Below, piece after piece: positions 25,825 through 35,056 of a stretch of 64,000 bases of DNA; position 1 is the stretch's first letter; each line of letters opens with the position of its first letter. A model generated the notes under the pieces. That model made no database searches, was not told the origin of the DNA, and saw nothing but the letters and a program-made list of their open reading frames with translations. Both the position numbers and the translations under genes were made by a program. The DNA comes from Desertibacillus haloalkaliphilus (GTDB lineage: Bacteria; Bacillota; Bacilli; Bacillales; KJ1-10-99), in the NCBI RefSeq assembly GCF_019039105.1, contig NZ_JAHPIV010000002.1, positions 268,253-332,252 of the forward strand, given 5' to 3'.

Positions 25825-26436
25825 ATGGCAAAATATGAATTACCTAATTTACCTTATGATTTTAACGCTTTAGAACCACATATTGATGAAGAAACAATGA
25901 AAATTCATCATGGAAAGCATCACAATACTTATGTAACAAAATTAAATGGAGCTCTAGAAGGTCATGATGAGCTTGCAAGTAAAAGTGTTGAAGATCTTGT
26001 AAGCAACTTGGATGCCGTTCCAGAAAACATTCGTACGGCTGTACGAAATAACGGTGGTGGACATGCTAACCATACATTATTCTGGCAAATCTTAAGCCCA
26101 AATGGTGGCGGAGAGCCTACTGGAGAGCTTGCTGAAGCAATTAACAGCACATTTGGAAGCTTAGATAAGTTCAAAGAAGAATTCGCAGCTGCAGCAGCAG
26201 GTCGCTTTGGTTCTGGTTGGGCTTGGTTAATCGTTGATAACGGAAACCTAGCAATTACAAGCACACCAAACCAAGATACGCCTTTAATGGAAGGTAAAAC
26301 ACCAATCCTTGGTCTTGATGTTTGGGAGCATGCTTATTACTTAAATTATCAAAACCGTCGTCCTGATTACATTGCAGCATTCTGGAATGTAGTGAACTGG
26401 GATGAGGTTTCAAAGCGTTTTGCAGGAGCTAAATAA
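25825..26436 (+). CDS. sodA: Manganese/iron superoxide dismutase SodA
   Basis: Converts superoxide to oxygen and hydrogen peroxide. Metal ligands: His28 in KIHHGKHH, the His of NHTLFW, and the Asp and His of [10 protein letters not shown]. The [11 protein letters not shown] context and Gln/Gly pattern favour manganese. At 203 aa it is normal. AGGAGGAG precedes ATG 25825, and the gene stands alone between uppP and yqgE. Codon use is strongly biased, as expected for an abundant protein. The Mn-type ABC operon in this window would supply its cofactor (inference). Confidence 0.95.
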   Translation: MAKYELPNLPYDFNALEPHIDEETMKIHHGKHHNTYVTKLNGALEGHDELASKSVEDLVSNLDAVPENIRTAVRNNGGGHANHTLFWQILSPNGGGEPTGELAEAINSTFGSLDKFKEEFAAAAAGRFGSGWAWLIVDNGNLAITSTPNQDTPLMEGKTPILGLDVWEHAYYLNYQNRRPDYIAAFWNVVNWDEVSKRFAGAK

Positions 26437-26441
26437 TTTTT

Positions 26442-26475
26442 AATTGGTGGTCACCAGTGACCACCAATTTTTTTT
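26442..26475 (+). terminator. Terminator after sodA
   Basis: A 12-13-bp stem, AATTGGTGGTCAC with GTGACCACCAATT, is followed by T residues. Confidence 0.93.
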
Positions 26476-26562
26476 GAATTCAGGCCACCTACAAAAAAGT
26501 TTTGTCTTTGTATAAGCGTAAACAGAAAAGGCAAACTACACGTAAGGGTGGTGGATTCGGGT

Positions 26563-27852
26563 ATGAAAAACGTATTTAAAAAAATGATTGGTGACGTAGA
26601 AGTCAATCGTGATTTAATATTGTTATTACTTATTGGAGGACTGTATGCCTTAAGCATTGCCTTGTCAAATACGTTTGTTAATGTTTACTTATGGAAGCAA
26701 TCTGGGGAATTTATGGATATTGCCCTCTACAATTTAGCGTCTGTCGTTTTGCAGCCGATTACGTTTATATTAGCAGGAAGATGGGCCAAGAAAATTGATC
26801 GTGTAATCGTTTTGCGTTTAGGGGTAAGTTTTTTATCGGTTTTCTATTTCACTGTCCTATTTTTAGGTGACAAAGCGAATGAATGGTTGCTAGTACTCGG
26901 GGGCCTACTTGGAATTGGCTTTGGTTTTTATTGGTTAGCATTTAATGTGCTTACGTTTGAAATTACTGAGCCAGAAACAAGGGATTTTTTCAATGGTTTT
27001 TTAGGGCTTTTGACATCTTTTGCGGGGATGATTGGTCCGATTCTTGCTGGTACATTAATTACTCAGATGGAGAAGTTTACTGGGTATAAAGTCATCTTTG
27101 CCATTTCGCTAACCATGTTTGTTGGCGCAGTGATTTTGAGTTTCTTTTTAAAACGTCGTCCAGCAACAGGGTCGTTTTGTTTCCGAAGAATTTTAGCGGA
27201 AAGAAAAAATAATGAAAATTGGAAGAGAATCTTACATGCTCACTTTTTTCAAGGGCTTCGTGAAGGAACATTTGTGTTTGTTATTGTAGTCTGGGTTTAT
27301 ATAGCGACACAAAGTGAACTGGCCATTGGTACGTATGGGCTAGTCGCGTCTGCTGTATCTTTTGTCAGTTATTTTGCCGCTACAAGACTGATCAAGCCTC
27401 ACTATCGAAAAAAAGCGATATTATTTGGCGGGATTGGTCTGTATGTTGCGATTTTCCTGATTGTTTTTGATTTAACATTCACCCGCTTAATTTTATATGC
27501 GATTGTGATATCCATTTCATATCCAATCCTTTTAGTCCCCTATATCTCTTTGACCTATGATGTGATTGGTAAAGGGTGGAAAGCAGCGGAAATGAGAGTT
27601 GAATATATTGTTGTCCGCGAGCTTTTTCTAAACTTTGGTAGAATTACCTCTATCCTGGCGTTCCTTGCGACCATTACATTTTTTCAAGAAGAGACGGGAA
27701 TACCTATCCTTTTATTAATTTTAGGTGCCGGTCACTTAGTCATTTATTTCTTTGTCCGCGGCTTAAAAGTAAAGTTTAATAAAGGCGGAGAAAGCTATTC
27801 ATTTGCTCGGCAAGACCGTGGAGAAGGAGATAGTGGAGGCACGACATTGTAA
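26563..27852 (+). CDS. yqgE: YqgE-like MFS transporter
   Basis: A 12-helix major facilitator (429 aa) in the position of B. subtilis yqgE between sodA and pbpA. Helices begin near residue 18 (DLILLLLIGGLYALSIALS); the central charged loop FLKRRPATGSFCFRR separates the two halves. I chose ATG 26563, preceded by AAGGGTGGTGG; GTG codons at 26548 and 26551 lie inside that ribosome binding site. Substrate unknown. Confidence 0.8.
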   Translation: MKNVFKKMIGDVEVNRDLILLLLIGGLYALSIALSNTFVNVYLWKQSGEFMDIALYNLASVVLQPITFILAGRWAKKIDRVIVLRLGVSFLSVFYFTVLFLGDKANEWLLVLGGLLGIGFGFYWLAFNVLTFEITEPETRDFFNGFLGLLTSFAGMIGPILAGTLITQMEKFTGYKVIFAISLTMFVGAVILSFFLKRRPATGSFCFRRILAERKNNENWKRILHAHFFQGLREGTFVFVIVVWVYIATQSELAIGTYGLVASAVSFVSYFAATRLIKPHYRKKAILFGGIGLYVAIFLIVFDLTFTRLILYAIVISISYPILLVPYISLTYDVIGKGWKAAEMRVEYIVVRELFLNFGRITSILAFLATITFFQEETGIPILLLILGAGHLVIYFFVRGLKVKFNKGGESYSFARQDRGEGDSGGTTL

Positions 27853-27863
27853 CAATTTCCATT

Positions 27864-27891
27864 TTGACATCAAAAGGAGATATGATATAAT
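27864..27891 (+). promoter_or_regulatory. Strong promoter for the 6S-like RNA
   Basis: TTGACA (27864-27869), a 16-nt spacer, and TATAAT (27886-27891) with an extended TGn just before it. The expected start is near 27898. It directly follows the yqgE stop. Confidence 0.85.
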
Positions 27892-27897
27892 AAACAT

Positions 27898-28122
27898 ACA
27901 ATATCAAACGAAACAGCCTGCCGTGTTTGTGAGCTTCTCCATGTTTCGAACCTTGGATATAAATAGGGAGTTTTAGATTAAAGGCATGACAACAAGCCAT
28001 TCATGAGTAATGGAAGTTGAAAAATGGTCTTTTGCGAACACCCACCTGCGAGAGTAGGTTCCTGAAACATCGAAGCAACGGCATACGCGGGTTCTCTCTT
28101 AGACACCTAAGCTTAGGTGTCT
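27898..28122 (+). ncRNA. Stand-alone structured RNA, probably a 6S RNA
   Basis: About 225 nt with a near-consensus promoter and a 3' hairpin, and no protein frame. It folds as a long rod: CCGTG (27921-27925) with CGCGG (28086-28090), then an open bubble (27926-27932 opposite 28077-28085). GCTTC (27933-27937) pairs with GAAGC (28072-28076), ATGTTTC (27941-27947) with GAAACAT (28064-28070), and GAACC (27948-27952) with GGTTC (28057-28061). A rod with a central bubble of this length is the 6S plan, a mimic of open promoter DNA that binds sigma-A RNA polymerase. I could not compare it to a covariance model, so the class is inference. Confidence 0.6.
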
Positions 28123-28130
28123 ATTCTACT
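28101..28130 (+). terminator. 3' hairpin of the 6S-like RNA
   Basis: AGACACCTAAG is followed at once by its own reverse complement (28101-28122), a perfect palindrome, with an ATTCTACT tail that is only moderately T-rich. From 28131 to 28329, the leader of pbpA, I see nothing further apart from the ribosome binding site. Confidence 0.65.
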
Positions 28131-28329
28131 GTAAAGGCTTATATTTTTCTAGCCATATAGAACTAAATGACTACATAGTTGAGTTAGAGCTACCTCCTAT
28201 ATTCGCTTTTAGGTCGCTTCTTAAGGTCAACGTGGTGATTAAAGATATGGCTACAAAAGAACTGAACTGAAAACTCGTTTATACTAGATCATAATAGCGG
28301 ATGAAGCATATATTGAAAGGACTTTTCAT

Positions 28330-30291
28330 ATGGGACAGATGAAAAAGAAAAAAAACCATGTCTCTTCCCGTTTAAATGTACTCTTTTTTGTTGTTTTTAT
28401 TTTATTTTCTGCCTTAATTCTTAAGCTAGGTATTGTTCAAATTGTTCAAGGGGAAGAGTATGTGAAGCAATTGGAACGAACAAGTAATGTCACAGCTCGA
28501 ATTGATGCGCCTAGAGGGTTAATGTATGATCGAAACGGTAATATTGTTGTTGATAATGAATTAGAATTATCACTAACCTATACAAATCGAAGAGGTGTCA
28601 CGAATGAAGAAAAACTTGAAGTTGCTGAAAAATTAGAAACGATGGTTGATATTGATACGTCCAAAGTGACTGAACGTGACATGAAGGATTTCTGGATTAT
28701 TACGAGGGAAGAAGAAGCCAATGAAAAGGTTTCAATCGAGGAAAGAAGAGAAATTGATGATGTCATGGAAGAGTATCAATTAACACTTGATCGGATTACC
28801 GACGAAGAATTAGCTGAAATTTCTGAACGTGAAATGCGCGTTTTAGCGATTAAACGAGAAATGGATCGTGGATATGCCTTATCGCCACAACGGATCAAAC
28901 AAGGAATTACGACGGAGGAAGCTCATGTCGTTAGTGAGCATCTAGCTGAGTTACCAGGGGTTGATATTCTTCGTGACTCGACCCGTGACTATGTCTATGG
29001 TGATTCTTTTCCAACTTTTTTCGGAAACACAGGGCAAATCCATCGTGACAAGTTAGATTATTACCTATCAAGAGGGTATGAACGTTCAGATATTGTTGGT
29101 ACAAGTTTCCTAGAATTACAATATGAAGATGTGCTCCGTGGGCAGAAAGCAGTTGTTGAAAGTGTAACCAATTCCTCTGGGACGACCATTGGCTCCCCAA
29201 ATGAAGAGCTTGGGCAGCGCGGCTATGATCTCGTTCTAACGATTGATATGGCATTACAACAGCAAGTAGAGGAGATTATTCGTCAAGAAGTTGATCGTGC
29301 GGGTGGTTCCTTTTTAGCAGATAAAGATGCCTACGCCGTCGTGCTAGATCCTAAAACTGGTGAATTGCTATCAATAGCGGGGTACAATGATCATTATGGA
29401 ACCGTAGGTAATGCTTTTGAAATGGGGTCAACGGTTAAGGCAGCAACGGTGTTGGCTGGATTTGAAACAGGGGTTGTTCAGCCGGGAACTGTAGTTAATG
29501 ATCGTCCACTTACCTTACCAGGAGGAATCACGAAACGTTCATGGCGAAGCTTTGGTTATATTAATGACCTTAAAGCGCTAGAAGTATCTTCGAATATATT
29601 TATGTTTGAAATTGCGATGAGGCTCGCTAATTCAAATGGTAGTCGGTTTATAACAGCTGATGTAAGAGAGGCCTATGATCAGATGCGCTATTATTACAGC
29701 CAATTTGGTCTAGGGGTACAAACCGGTGTCGACCTACCCGTCGATTCTCCTGGTCTTAATGGTGGTTATGGTGATCCAGGGAAACTGCTTGATTTAGGAA
29801 TTGGTCAGTTTGATACGTATACACCATTGCAATTAGCTCAGTTTATAGCGACGATTGCAAATGATGGTTATCGAATGCAACCACGACTAGTAAAGGAAAT
29901 CCGTGAACCTAGTGCATCAAAGGAGGACCTTGGGCGTGTTATCCATCAATTTGAGCCTACTGTTTTAAATCGTATTGATATGAGTGATGAGCATATTCAG
30001 CGAGTGCAAGAAGGATTACGACGTGTTATGCAAGGTTCTGAAGGTACTGCTCGCCAATATTTTGCTAATCGTTCATATAATCCAGCTGGTAAAACGGGTA
30101 CGGCGCAGGTGACTGTGCACAGAACAAATGATGGTAATAACCAAACCCTTGTTGGATATGCACCATTTGATGATCCAGAAGTGGCTTTCGCGGTGATTGT
30201 ACCAGGTGTCCAAAGTAGAGGGGGACAATCAGGAATTGCCAACCGAATTGGGCAAGGAATTTTAGATGCTTATTTTGATCTCCAACGTTAA
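28330..30291 (+). CDS. pbpA: Class B penicillin-binding protein PbpA (transpeptidase)
   Basis: A monofunctional D,D-transpeptidase of cell-wall elongation. One membrane anchor (about 17-38), a PBP dimerisation domain that starts IDAPRGLMYDRNGNIVVDN, then the transpeptidase domain. Active-site motifs: SxxK in MGSTVKAAT, SxN in VSSNIFMFEIAM, and KTG in PAGKTGTAQV. At 653 aa it is somewhat shorter than B. subtilis PbpA. GAAAGGAC lies 7 nt before ATG 28330. It corresponds to yqgF next to yqgE in B. subtilis. Confidence 0.93.
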   Translation: MGQMKKKKNHVSSRLNVLFFVVFILFSALILKLGIVQIVQGEEYVKQLERTSNVTARIDAPRGLMYDRNGNIVVDNELELSLTYTNRRGVTNEEKLEVAEKLETMVDIDTSKVTERDMKDFWIITREEEANEKVSIEERREIDDVMEEYQLTLDRITDEELAEISEREMRVLAIKREMDRGYALSPQRIKQGITTEEAHVVSEHLAELPGVDILRDSTRDYVYGDSFPTFFGNTGQIHRDKLDYYLSRGYERSDIVGTSFLELQYEDVLRGQKAVVESVTNSSGTTIGSPNEELGQRGYDLVLTIDMALQQQVEEIIRQEVDRAGGSFLADKDAYAVVLDPKTGELLSIAGYNDHYGTVGNAFEMGSTVKAATVLAGFETGVVQPGTVVNDRPLTLPGGITKRSWRSFGYINDLKALEVSSNIFMFEIAMRLANSNGSRFITADVREAYDQMRYYYSQFGLGVQTGVDLPVDSPGLNGGYGDPGKLLDLGIGQFDTYTPLQLAQFIATIANDGYRMQPRLVKEIREPSASKEDLGRVIHQFEPTVLNRIDMSDEHIQRVQEGLRRVMQGSEGTARQYFANRSYNPAGKTGTAQVTVHRTNDGNNQTLVGYAPFDDPEVAFAVIVPGVQSRGGQSGIANRIGQGILDAYFDLQR

Positions 30292-30320
30292 CAATGTTTC
30301 TATAGATTCATGTAACTAAA

Positions 30321-30350
30321 AAAACCGCCCATTTGAAGTGGGCGGTTTTT
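30321..30350. terminator. Bidirectional terminator after pbpA
   Basis: AACCGCCCA pairs with TGGGCGGTT around a 7-nt loop, with A and T runs on the two sides. It also suits the convergent gene ending at 30360. Confidence 0.95.
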
Positions 30351-30359
30351 ATTGCTTTT

Positions 30360-30839
30360 TTAACTGATGATGGTGGCAATCTCTTCGAATGACATCTCAC
30401 TATTTAGTTGATATTCCCCGATATTAATGGATTGTGTTAAATTGTGTTCATGTAAGTAGTTTTGAAATTCATGCTGATCGTTAATGATGTTAGCTTTTTC
30501 TAATTCATTGGCAACCTCGCTACTACTCATCCCACGTTCAATCGTAAGATAGGTCTGATAGATGAAGATGCGTTCCGAATCAGGCTCGTCTTCTCGTGTA
30601 TGATCGCCCTGTTGAAATTCCTCAATCGCCTGGAGTAATTCATCGTGTTCATTAGCCGGTAGGACAACGAGATCTTGCTGCTGTAAGTATTGCTCTATAT
30701 CTGCGTTAGTTATTTCTAGTTCTTCATTTTCATACTCATATTCAGCTTGTGAGTTACTTTCATAAAAATAAAAGAAAGTCATAATACTGGTTGCGACGAA
30801 CAGGCCGGTAGCAAACCCTCTAATCCCTTTTTGTGTCAT
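30360..30839 (-). CDS. Membrane-anchored protein with MltG-like C-terminal segment (YqzC-like)
   Basis: A 159-aa protein with an N-terminal signal anchor (FATGLFVATSIMTFFYFY), an acidic linker, and a C-terminal segment IERGMSSSEVANELEKANII ... NIGEYQLNSEMSFEEIATII. This resembles the LysM-like subdomain of endolytic transglycosylase MltG, without the catalytic domain. B. subtilis YqzC near the same locus is a likely relative, from memory. It is probably cotranscribed with the gene at 30881-31231, which lies upstream of it on the minus strand. Confidence 0.6.
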   Translation of the reverse strand: MTQKGIRGFATGLFVATSIMTFFYFYESNSQAEYEYENEELEITNADIEQYLQQQDLVVLPANEHDELLQAIEEFQQGDHTREDEPDSERIFIYQTYLTIERGMSSSEVANELEKANIINDQHEFQNYLHEHNLTQSINIGEYQLNSEMSFEEIATIIS

Positions 30840-30880
30840 GTTTCAAATACCCTTCCTTTTAGAAATTTACCGTGAACATG

Positions 30881-31231
30881 TTAACTATGTTGTTTTTCGT
30901 TATGTAATAGACTTTCGACTTCATGTTCAGCTAAAGAAGTTAGCTCAGCAATTTTTTCAATCGAATAGCCCGAATCATAATAGTCGTTAACTTCCTGTTT
31001 TAATGTTTCTGTAGGCGGGTAAGTATTCGATAAATACTTTTCTTCATGACCGACAAGAATTTCTTCTTCTAAAATTCTGACTTTTTTCTTTAGTTGATAG
31101 ATTTCCTGCATGAGCGTAATTGAAAAATTTTCAATTTGGTTTTCAACTTCTTTAGAGCGGTCTTTTTTGATGAACGATAACACAAACAAAAGGCATGAAG
31201 CGATAAAAAGCGTAATGATAATTAATTCCAA
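30881..31231 (-). CDS. Membrane-anchored coiled-coil protein of unknown function (possible YqzD)
   Basis: A 116-aa protein. An N-terminal transmembrane helix (LIIITLFIASCLLFVLSFI) is followed by a coiled coil (about 28-62, LMQEIYQLKKKVRILEEEIL). The C-terminal part YDSGYSIEKIAELTSLAEHE resembles a helix-turn-helix of the sigma-70 region 4 kind. The HTH may be a protein-contact fold rather than DNA binding. GGAGG precedes the start. It lies 41 nt upstream of the YqzC-like gene. Confidence 0.55.
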   Translation of the reverse strand: MELIIITLFIASCLLFVLSFIKKDRSKEVENQIENFSITLMQEIYQLKKKVRILEEEILVGHEEKYLSNTYPPTETLKQEVNDYYDSGYSIEKIAELTSLAEHEVESLLHNEKQHS

Positions 31232-31342
31232 TCACGTAACCTCCTTATACCATCAATTCCACATTAACCGATAAACTTTGCTTATAAAATCTATTATACA
31301 CCTCGAACGACGTTAAGAGAATGATAAACAATACGTAGAGTT

Positions 31343-31372
31343 TTGACAAAATTCCCTAAAAAACGTTACAAA
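31343..31372 (+). promoter_or_regulatory. Possible promoter of the DUF4912/GH57 operon
   Basis: TTGACA (31343-31348), 18 nt, then TACAAA (31367-31372) on the plus strand, about 355 nt before the first large gene. The leader is very AT-rich and holds two tiny frames at its end. The intergenic region 31232-31641 shows no other gene I can support. Confidence 0.4.
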
Positions 31373-31641
31373 ATAAGGTCTAGGAGTATATTTAACGTAA
31401 AATAAAAGGATAAATTTGTCAACAAAAACGGATGAAACGATGATAGCACTTCCAAAAAAAATTTTTTTCTGCTGAAACCCAAGCCTGATAAAAGGGTGAC
31501 AAATAAAGACAAAATAGACTTCTTGTTTAGTTCATGATTGCACTGTAAGATGATATTGTATTTCGAACAGATCGAATATTTTGTATTAAAGGTTTTGATT
31601 AATTGCTTCACTCGAATTCTTACTAGGGAGAAGGAGGCGTA

Positions 31642-31662
31642 GTGAATAAAGTTTTACATTAA
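31642..31662 (+). CDS. Tiny leader frame of six codons
   Basis: A strong AAGGAGG (31631-31637) is placed for GTG 31642, giving MNKVLH and a stop. The ribosome binding site is better than that of the downstream DUF4912 gene. It may be a regulatory leader peptide or a relic; the evidence is the ribosome binding site only. Confidence 0.25.
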   Translation: MNKVLH

Positions 31663-31685
31663 AACAAATAAGAGGATTTAGTGTA

Positions 31686-31730
31686 ATGGGTGAAGTCGTG
31701 AATAAATTTTGTAACAGAAAGAAGAGATGA
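31686..31730 (+). CDS. Tiny leader frame of 14 codons overlapping the DUF4912 start
   Basis: AGAGGA lies 9 nt before ATG 31686; the frame encodes MGEVVNKFCNRKKR and stops at TGA 31728-31730. That stop overlaps the ATG of the DUF4912 gene as ATGA, the classic layout for translational coupling. The downstream gene's own ribosome binding site (AAGAAGAG) is poorly spaced, which supports coupling. Confidence 0.35.
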   Translation: MGEVVNKFCNRKKR

Positions 31731-32254
31731 CATTGATTCGAGAAAAAATAATCACCGACAAGAAGCAGGAGTATACGTGGGAAGTTCCAAGTCGTTATTA
31801 TCGTAATCGGTTTGTGTTAGAGGCACAGGCACCGAATGTTCTATATGGCTATTGGGAAGTATCAGATGGCAAACAACAAATGGTTGAACATCATTTTCGT
31901 ACGAAGTGGCCACAGCTTGAAAAGGTATTACGTGTCTATGATATTACTGCTATTACGTTTAATGGACATAACGCTCACCGCAGCTATGATATTGTCATTC
32001 CGGAGATGACTGATAATTGGTTCTTTCACAATCTTGATTCTAATTGTACCTATTGTGTGGATTTTGGAACAAAGACGTATGAAGGGTCTTTTTTTACAAT
32101 TCTTCGTTCTAATCCGATTGATACACCAAGAGTTGATCAACAACAGTGTGGCATCCATTCGTCAGCTGTATCTAAGTGGAGACAAGGTGTCCAATCAGAA
32201 CCTGATTGGCTTGAACATTTTAGTACATATTCCTATTATCAAAAATTAAAGTAA
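31727..32254 (+). CDS. DUF4912 protein
   Basis: A 175-aa soluble protein. The core VLEAQAPNVLYGYWEVSD and the aromatic-rich beta segments (YTWEVPSRYYRNRFVL, NWFFHNLDSNCTYCVDFG) match DUF4912, an immunoglobulin-like or carbohydrate-module-like fold. The family often sits beside GH57 and GT4 genes in Firmicutes. It is the first gene of a three-gene operon, 9 nt ahead of the GH57-GT4 fusion. A carbohydrate-binding or chaperone-like role for the downstream enzyme is inference. Confidence 0.75.
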   Translation: MTLIREKIITDKKQEYTWEVPSRYYRNRFVLEAQAPNVLYGYWEVSDGKQQMVEHHFRTKWPQLEKVLRVYDITAITFNGHNAHRSYDIVIPEMTDNWFFHNLDSNCTYCVDFGTKTYEGSFFTILRSNPIDTPRVDQQQCGIHSSAVSKWRQGVQSEPDWLEHFSTYSYYQKLK

Positions 32255-32263
32255 GGAGATTGT

Positions 32264-35041
32264 ATGGTGAAAAAAGGATATTATTCAATTGTTTTGCATG
32301 CACACCTACCTTATATCCGGCACCAAGAAGCAGATCGTTTAGAAGAAAGGTGGCTGTTTGAAGCAATAACTGAAACGTATATTCCGTTGATCTGGGTTCT
32401 TGAAGAGGCGAGCCAAACCAGTATAATCACACTATCACTTTCCCCTCCGCTTCTTGAGATGCTCACGGACCCAGTCATGAAGAGAAGGTATAGAAACTAC
32501 ATTAATCAAACCAAAGTGTTGCTTGAAAAAGAGTTTAATTCCGTCACCGATGAACGAACAAGAGAGATTGTTACCTTTTACAAACAGCGCTATGAACGTA
32601 TTGAAAAAACCTACCTTGAATGGGACGGAAATATTGTAAATGCTTTTCGATATTTTCACGATCACGAACAGCTTGTCTGCGTGACGAGCTCTGCTACACA
32701 CACATTTCTTCCCTATTTACAAACAAAAGAAGGCTTACGAACCCAAATTGTTCATGGCATTCAATGCTTTGAAAAACATTTTGGTCAACGCCCACTCGGA
32801 TTTTGGCTTCCTGAATGTGCATTCACCCCAGGAGTCGATCGCGTTCTTTTTGAAGAGGGCATCCGCTATACATTTGTCGACGAACATGCGTTAAAGGCTG
32901 CGGACCCAACCCCCAAAAATGGAAGTGAGGCACCTGTTTTTTCGCCACATGGAGTTGTATTATTTCCTCGAAATGAAAAACTTTCACAGATGGTATGGAG
33001 CTCGGTGAGTGGGTACCCAGGTGATTATGATTATCGCGAGTTCTATCGTGATATTGCCTATCAGCGCGACTGGGAATACATTAAACCTTTCGTTCATCAC
33101 GAAGGCATCCGAATTGACACAGGCTTGAAATATAACCGGATCACAGGGGATCAAGAGGATAAGGATCTTTATGTTCGTGAATGGGCGGAAAAGAAAGTTC
33201 AAAGTCATGGTGAGCATTTTATTGCATCCATTCATGATGAACTTCAAAACGTTCAAACCGCTGACCATCCACCAGCTTTACTCTTAACCCCATTTGACGC
33301 TGAGTTGTTCGGTCACTGGTGGTTTGAAGGTCCTGAATGGATTTGGCACTTGGTAACAGAGGGAGCGAGTCGCTTACCTTTTATCACGCCACAAGAGTAT
33401 GTCGAAAAGTATAGTCACGATCTTGAAACAGCTCATGTATCATTTTCAACTTGGGGGAGACGTGGGTATGGTGAGGTGTGGTTAAATGAAAAAAATAGTT
33501 GGATGCATCGACATTTACATCAACTTGAAATCGACCTGATTGAAACAACGAGTCAATTTATAAATCCAAGTCAATTAGAAGAAAAGGCGATTGCTCAAAT
33601 GATCCGAGAATGGATGCTCGCATCAAGCAGTGATTGGGCGTTTATTATTGATAATGAAAGTGCGTCTGACTATGCGATTGAACGTTTTAAAACACACCTA
33701 GGGCGCTATCAGCAAGTAAAGGAGAGGTTGTTTAACCAGACAATCTCTTGGCAGTGGTTAACAGAATTTGAATCTAGATTTCCATTCTTGTCCTCGATTG
33801 ACATTGATATGATGCGTTCTGCTCATGACACGTATATTCAAAAGAAACGCAAAAGTCTTGTTGAACATTCTGTTCCGAATAGTTTGAACATTCTTATGCT
33901 CTCTTGGGAGTTTCCACCGATGATGGTTGGTGGGTTAGCTCGTCATGTGTTTGATTTATCACGCGCTCTTTGTGATGAGGGACATCAAGTTCACGTCATT
34001 ACTGCTGCAGTTGATGGCTATCCCGAATATGAAATCAATCAAGGTGTGCATGTTCACCGAGTGAAAAGTTTACAACCGCATGCAGACCAGTTTTTCCATT
34101 GGGTGGGGAGTTTAAATCTAGCGTTAGCGGACTATGGAAGTGAGCTTGCAAAAATGATATCTTTCGATGTCATTCATGCGCATGATTGGCTTGTTAGTGT
34201 GGCTGCTAAAGGGCTCAAACATCAGTTAGAACTTCCGCTGGTCGCAACGATTCATGCGACTGAACATGGAAGAAACAATGGGATTCATGATGATCTTCAA
34301 TATGAAATTAATCAAAAAGAATGGGAGCTAACCTATGAGGCTGATGAAGTCATTGTTTGTAGTCCGTATATGAAGGATGAAGTGGTGCATGTGTTTTCAT
34401 TACCGAAAGAGAAAGTGTCAATTTTTCCAAATGGTGTAGACCCGCAGTTAATTCACAGTGAAGTTGATGAGCACAAAAAGCGAAGACATGATCATGATAT
34501 GATCGTCTTTTCGGTCGGTCGAATCGTTAAAGAAAAAGGCTTTCAGACGATTATCGATGCTGCGCCAATCGTACGTGAAAAGCATCCACACGTTAAGTTT
34601 TTAATCGCCGGAAAGGGCCCGATGTTAGATGAATATCGAGCACTTGTAGAAGAACGAGGATTAGAAGAATTGGTTCAATTTTTAGGGTTTATAAGTGATG
34701 AAGAGCGCAACCAATTATTAACGACATGTGACATCGCTTTATTTCCAAGCCTTTATGAACCGTTTGGTATTGTTGCACTAGAAGGAATGGTTGCAGGCAA
34801 ACCAACGATTGTTTCTGATACAGGGGGATTAGCTGGCATCATTCGTCATAAAGAAAATGGTCTGAAAATGCTTCCAGGAGATCCGTCGAGTCTTGCTTTG
34901 CAAGTTGATCATATGATTACGGATCAGGAAGGAGCGATGAACCTGGCAAAACAGGGAAAGATCGATGCAGAAACTGTTTTTAGTTGGAGAAGTATTGCAG
35001 AAGATACGAGTCGGTTGTTTGAAAAACTTTCACTTAAATAG
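32264..35041 (+). CDS. Bifunctional GH57 1,4-alpha-glucan branching enzyme / GT4 glycosyltransferase
   Basis: A 925-aa two-enzyme protein. Residues 1-360 form the GH57 catalytic barrel: HAHLPYIRH motif at 12-20, nucleophile Glu184 in GFWLPECAFTPG, acid/base Asp345 in TPFDAELFGHWWFEGP. Residues about 400-540 are the DUF1957 helical C-terminal domain (MLASSSDWAFII). From 541 a GT4 glycosyltransferase starts (LNILMLSWEFPPMMVGGLAR), with SVGRIVKEKGF and the EPFGIVALE E-x7-E motif. The likely product is a branched alpha-1,4/1,6-glucan. The pairing matches the separate mycobacterial Rv3031/Rv3032 enzymes for methylglucose polysaccharide. All catalytic residues are intact. ATG 32264 has AAGGAG in front. 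Confidence 0.88.
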   Translation: MVKKGYYSIVLHAHLPYIRHQEADRLEERWLFEAITETYIPLIWVLEEASQTSIITLSLSPPLLEMLTDPVMKRRYRNYINQTKVLLEKEFNSVTDERTREIVTFYKQRYERIEKTYLEWDGNIVNAFRYFHDHEQLVCVTSSATHTFLPYLQTKEGLRTQIVHGIQCFEKHFGQRPLGFWLPECAFTPGVDRVLFEEGIRYTFVDEHALKAADPTPKNGSEAPVFSPHGVVLFPRNEKLSQMVWSSVSGYPGDYDYREFYRDIAYQRDWEYIKPFVHHEGIRIDTGLKYNRITGDQEDKDLYVREWAEKKVQSHGEHFIASIHDELQNVQTADHPPALLLTPFDAELFGHWWFEGPEWIWHLVTEGASRLPFITPQEYVEKYSHDLETAHVSFSTWGRRGYGEVWLNEKNSWMHRHLHQLEIDLIETTSQFINPSQLEEKAIAQMIREWMLASSSDWAFIIDNESASDYAIERFKTHLGRYQQVKERLFNQTISWQWLTEFESRFPFLSSIDIDMMRSAHDTYIQKKRKSLVEHSVPNSLNILMLSWEFPPMMVGGLARHVFDLSRALCDEGHQVHVITAAVDGYPEYEINQGVHVHRVKSLQPHADQFFHWVGSLNLALADYGSELAKMISFDVIHAHDWLVSVAAKGLKHQLELPLVATIHATEHGRNNGIHDDLQYEINQKEWELTYEADEVIVCSPYMKDEVVHVFSLPKEKVSIFPNGVDPQLIHSEVDEHKKRRHDHDMIVFSVGRIVKEKGFQTIIDAAPIVREKHPHVKFLIAGKGPMLDEYRALVEERGLEELVQFLGFISDEERNQLLTTCDIALFPSLYEPFGIVALEGMVAGKPTIVSDTGGLAGIIRHKENGLKMLPGDPSSLALQVDHMITDQEGAMNLAKQGKIDAETVFSWRSIAEDTSRLFEKLSLK

Positions 35042-35056
35042 GGGGATTTCTAATCT

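Noticed and set aside
31366..31611. 81-codon minus-strand frame in the leader of the DUF4912 operon
   Set aside because: AT-rich low-complexity frame without a ribosome binding site.
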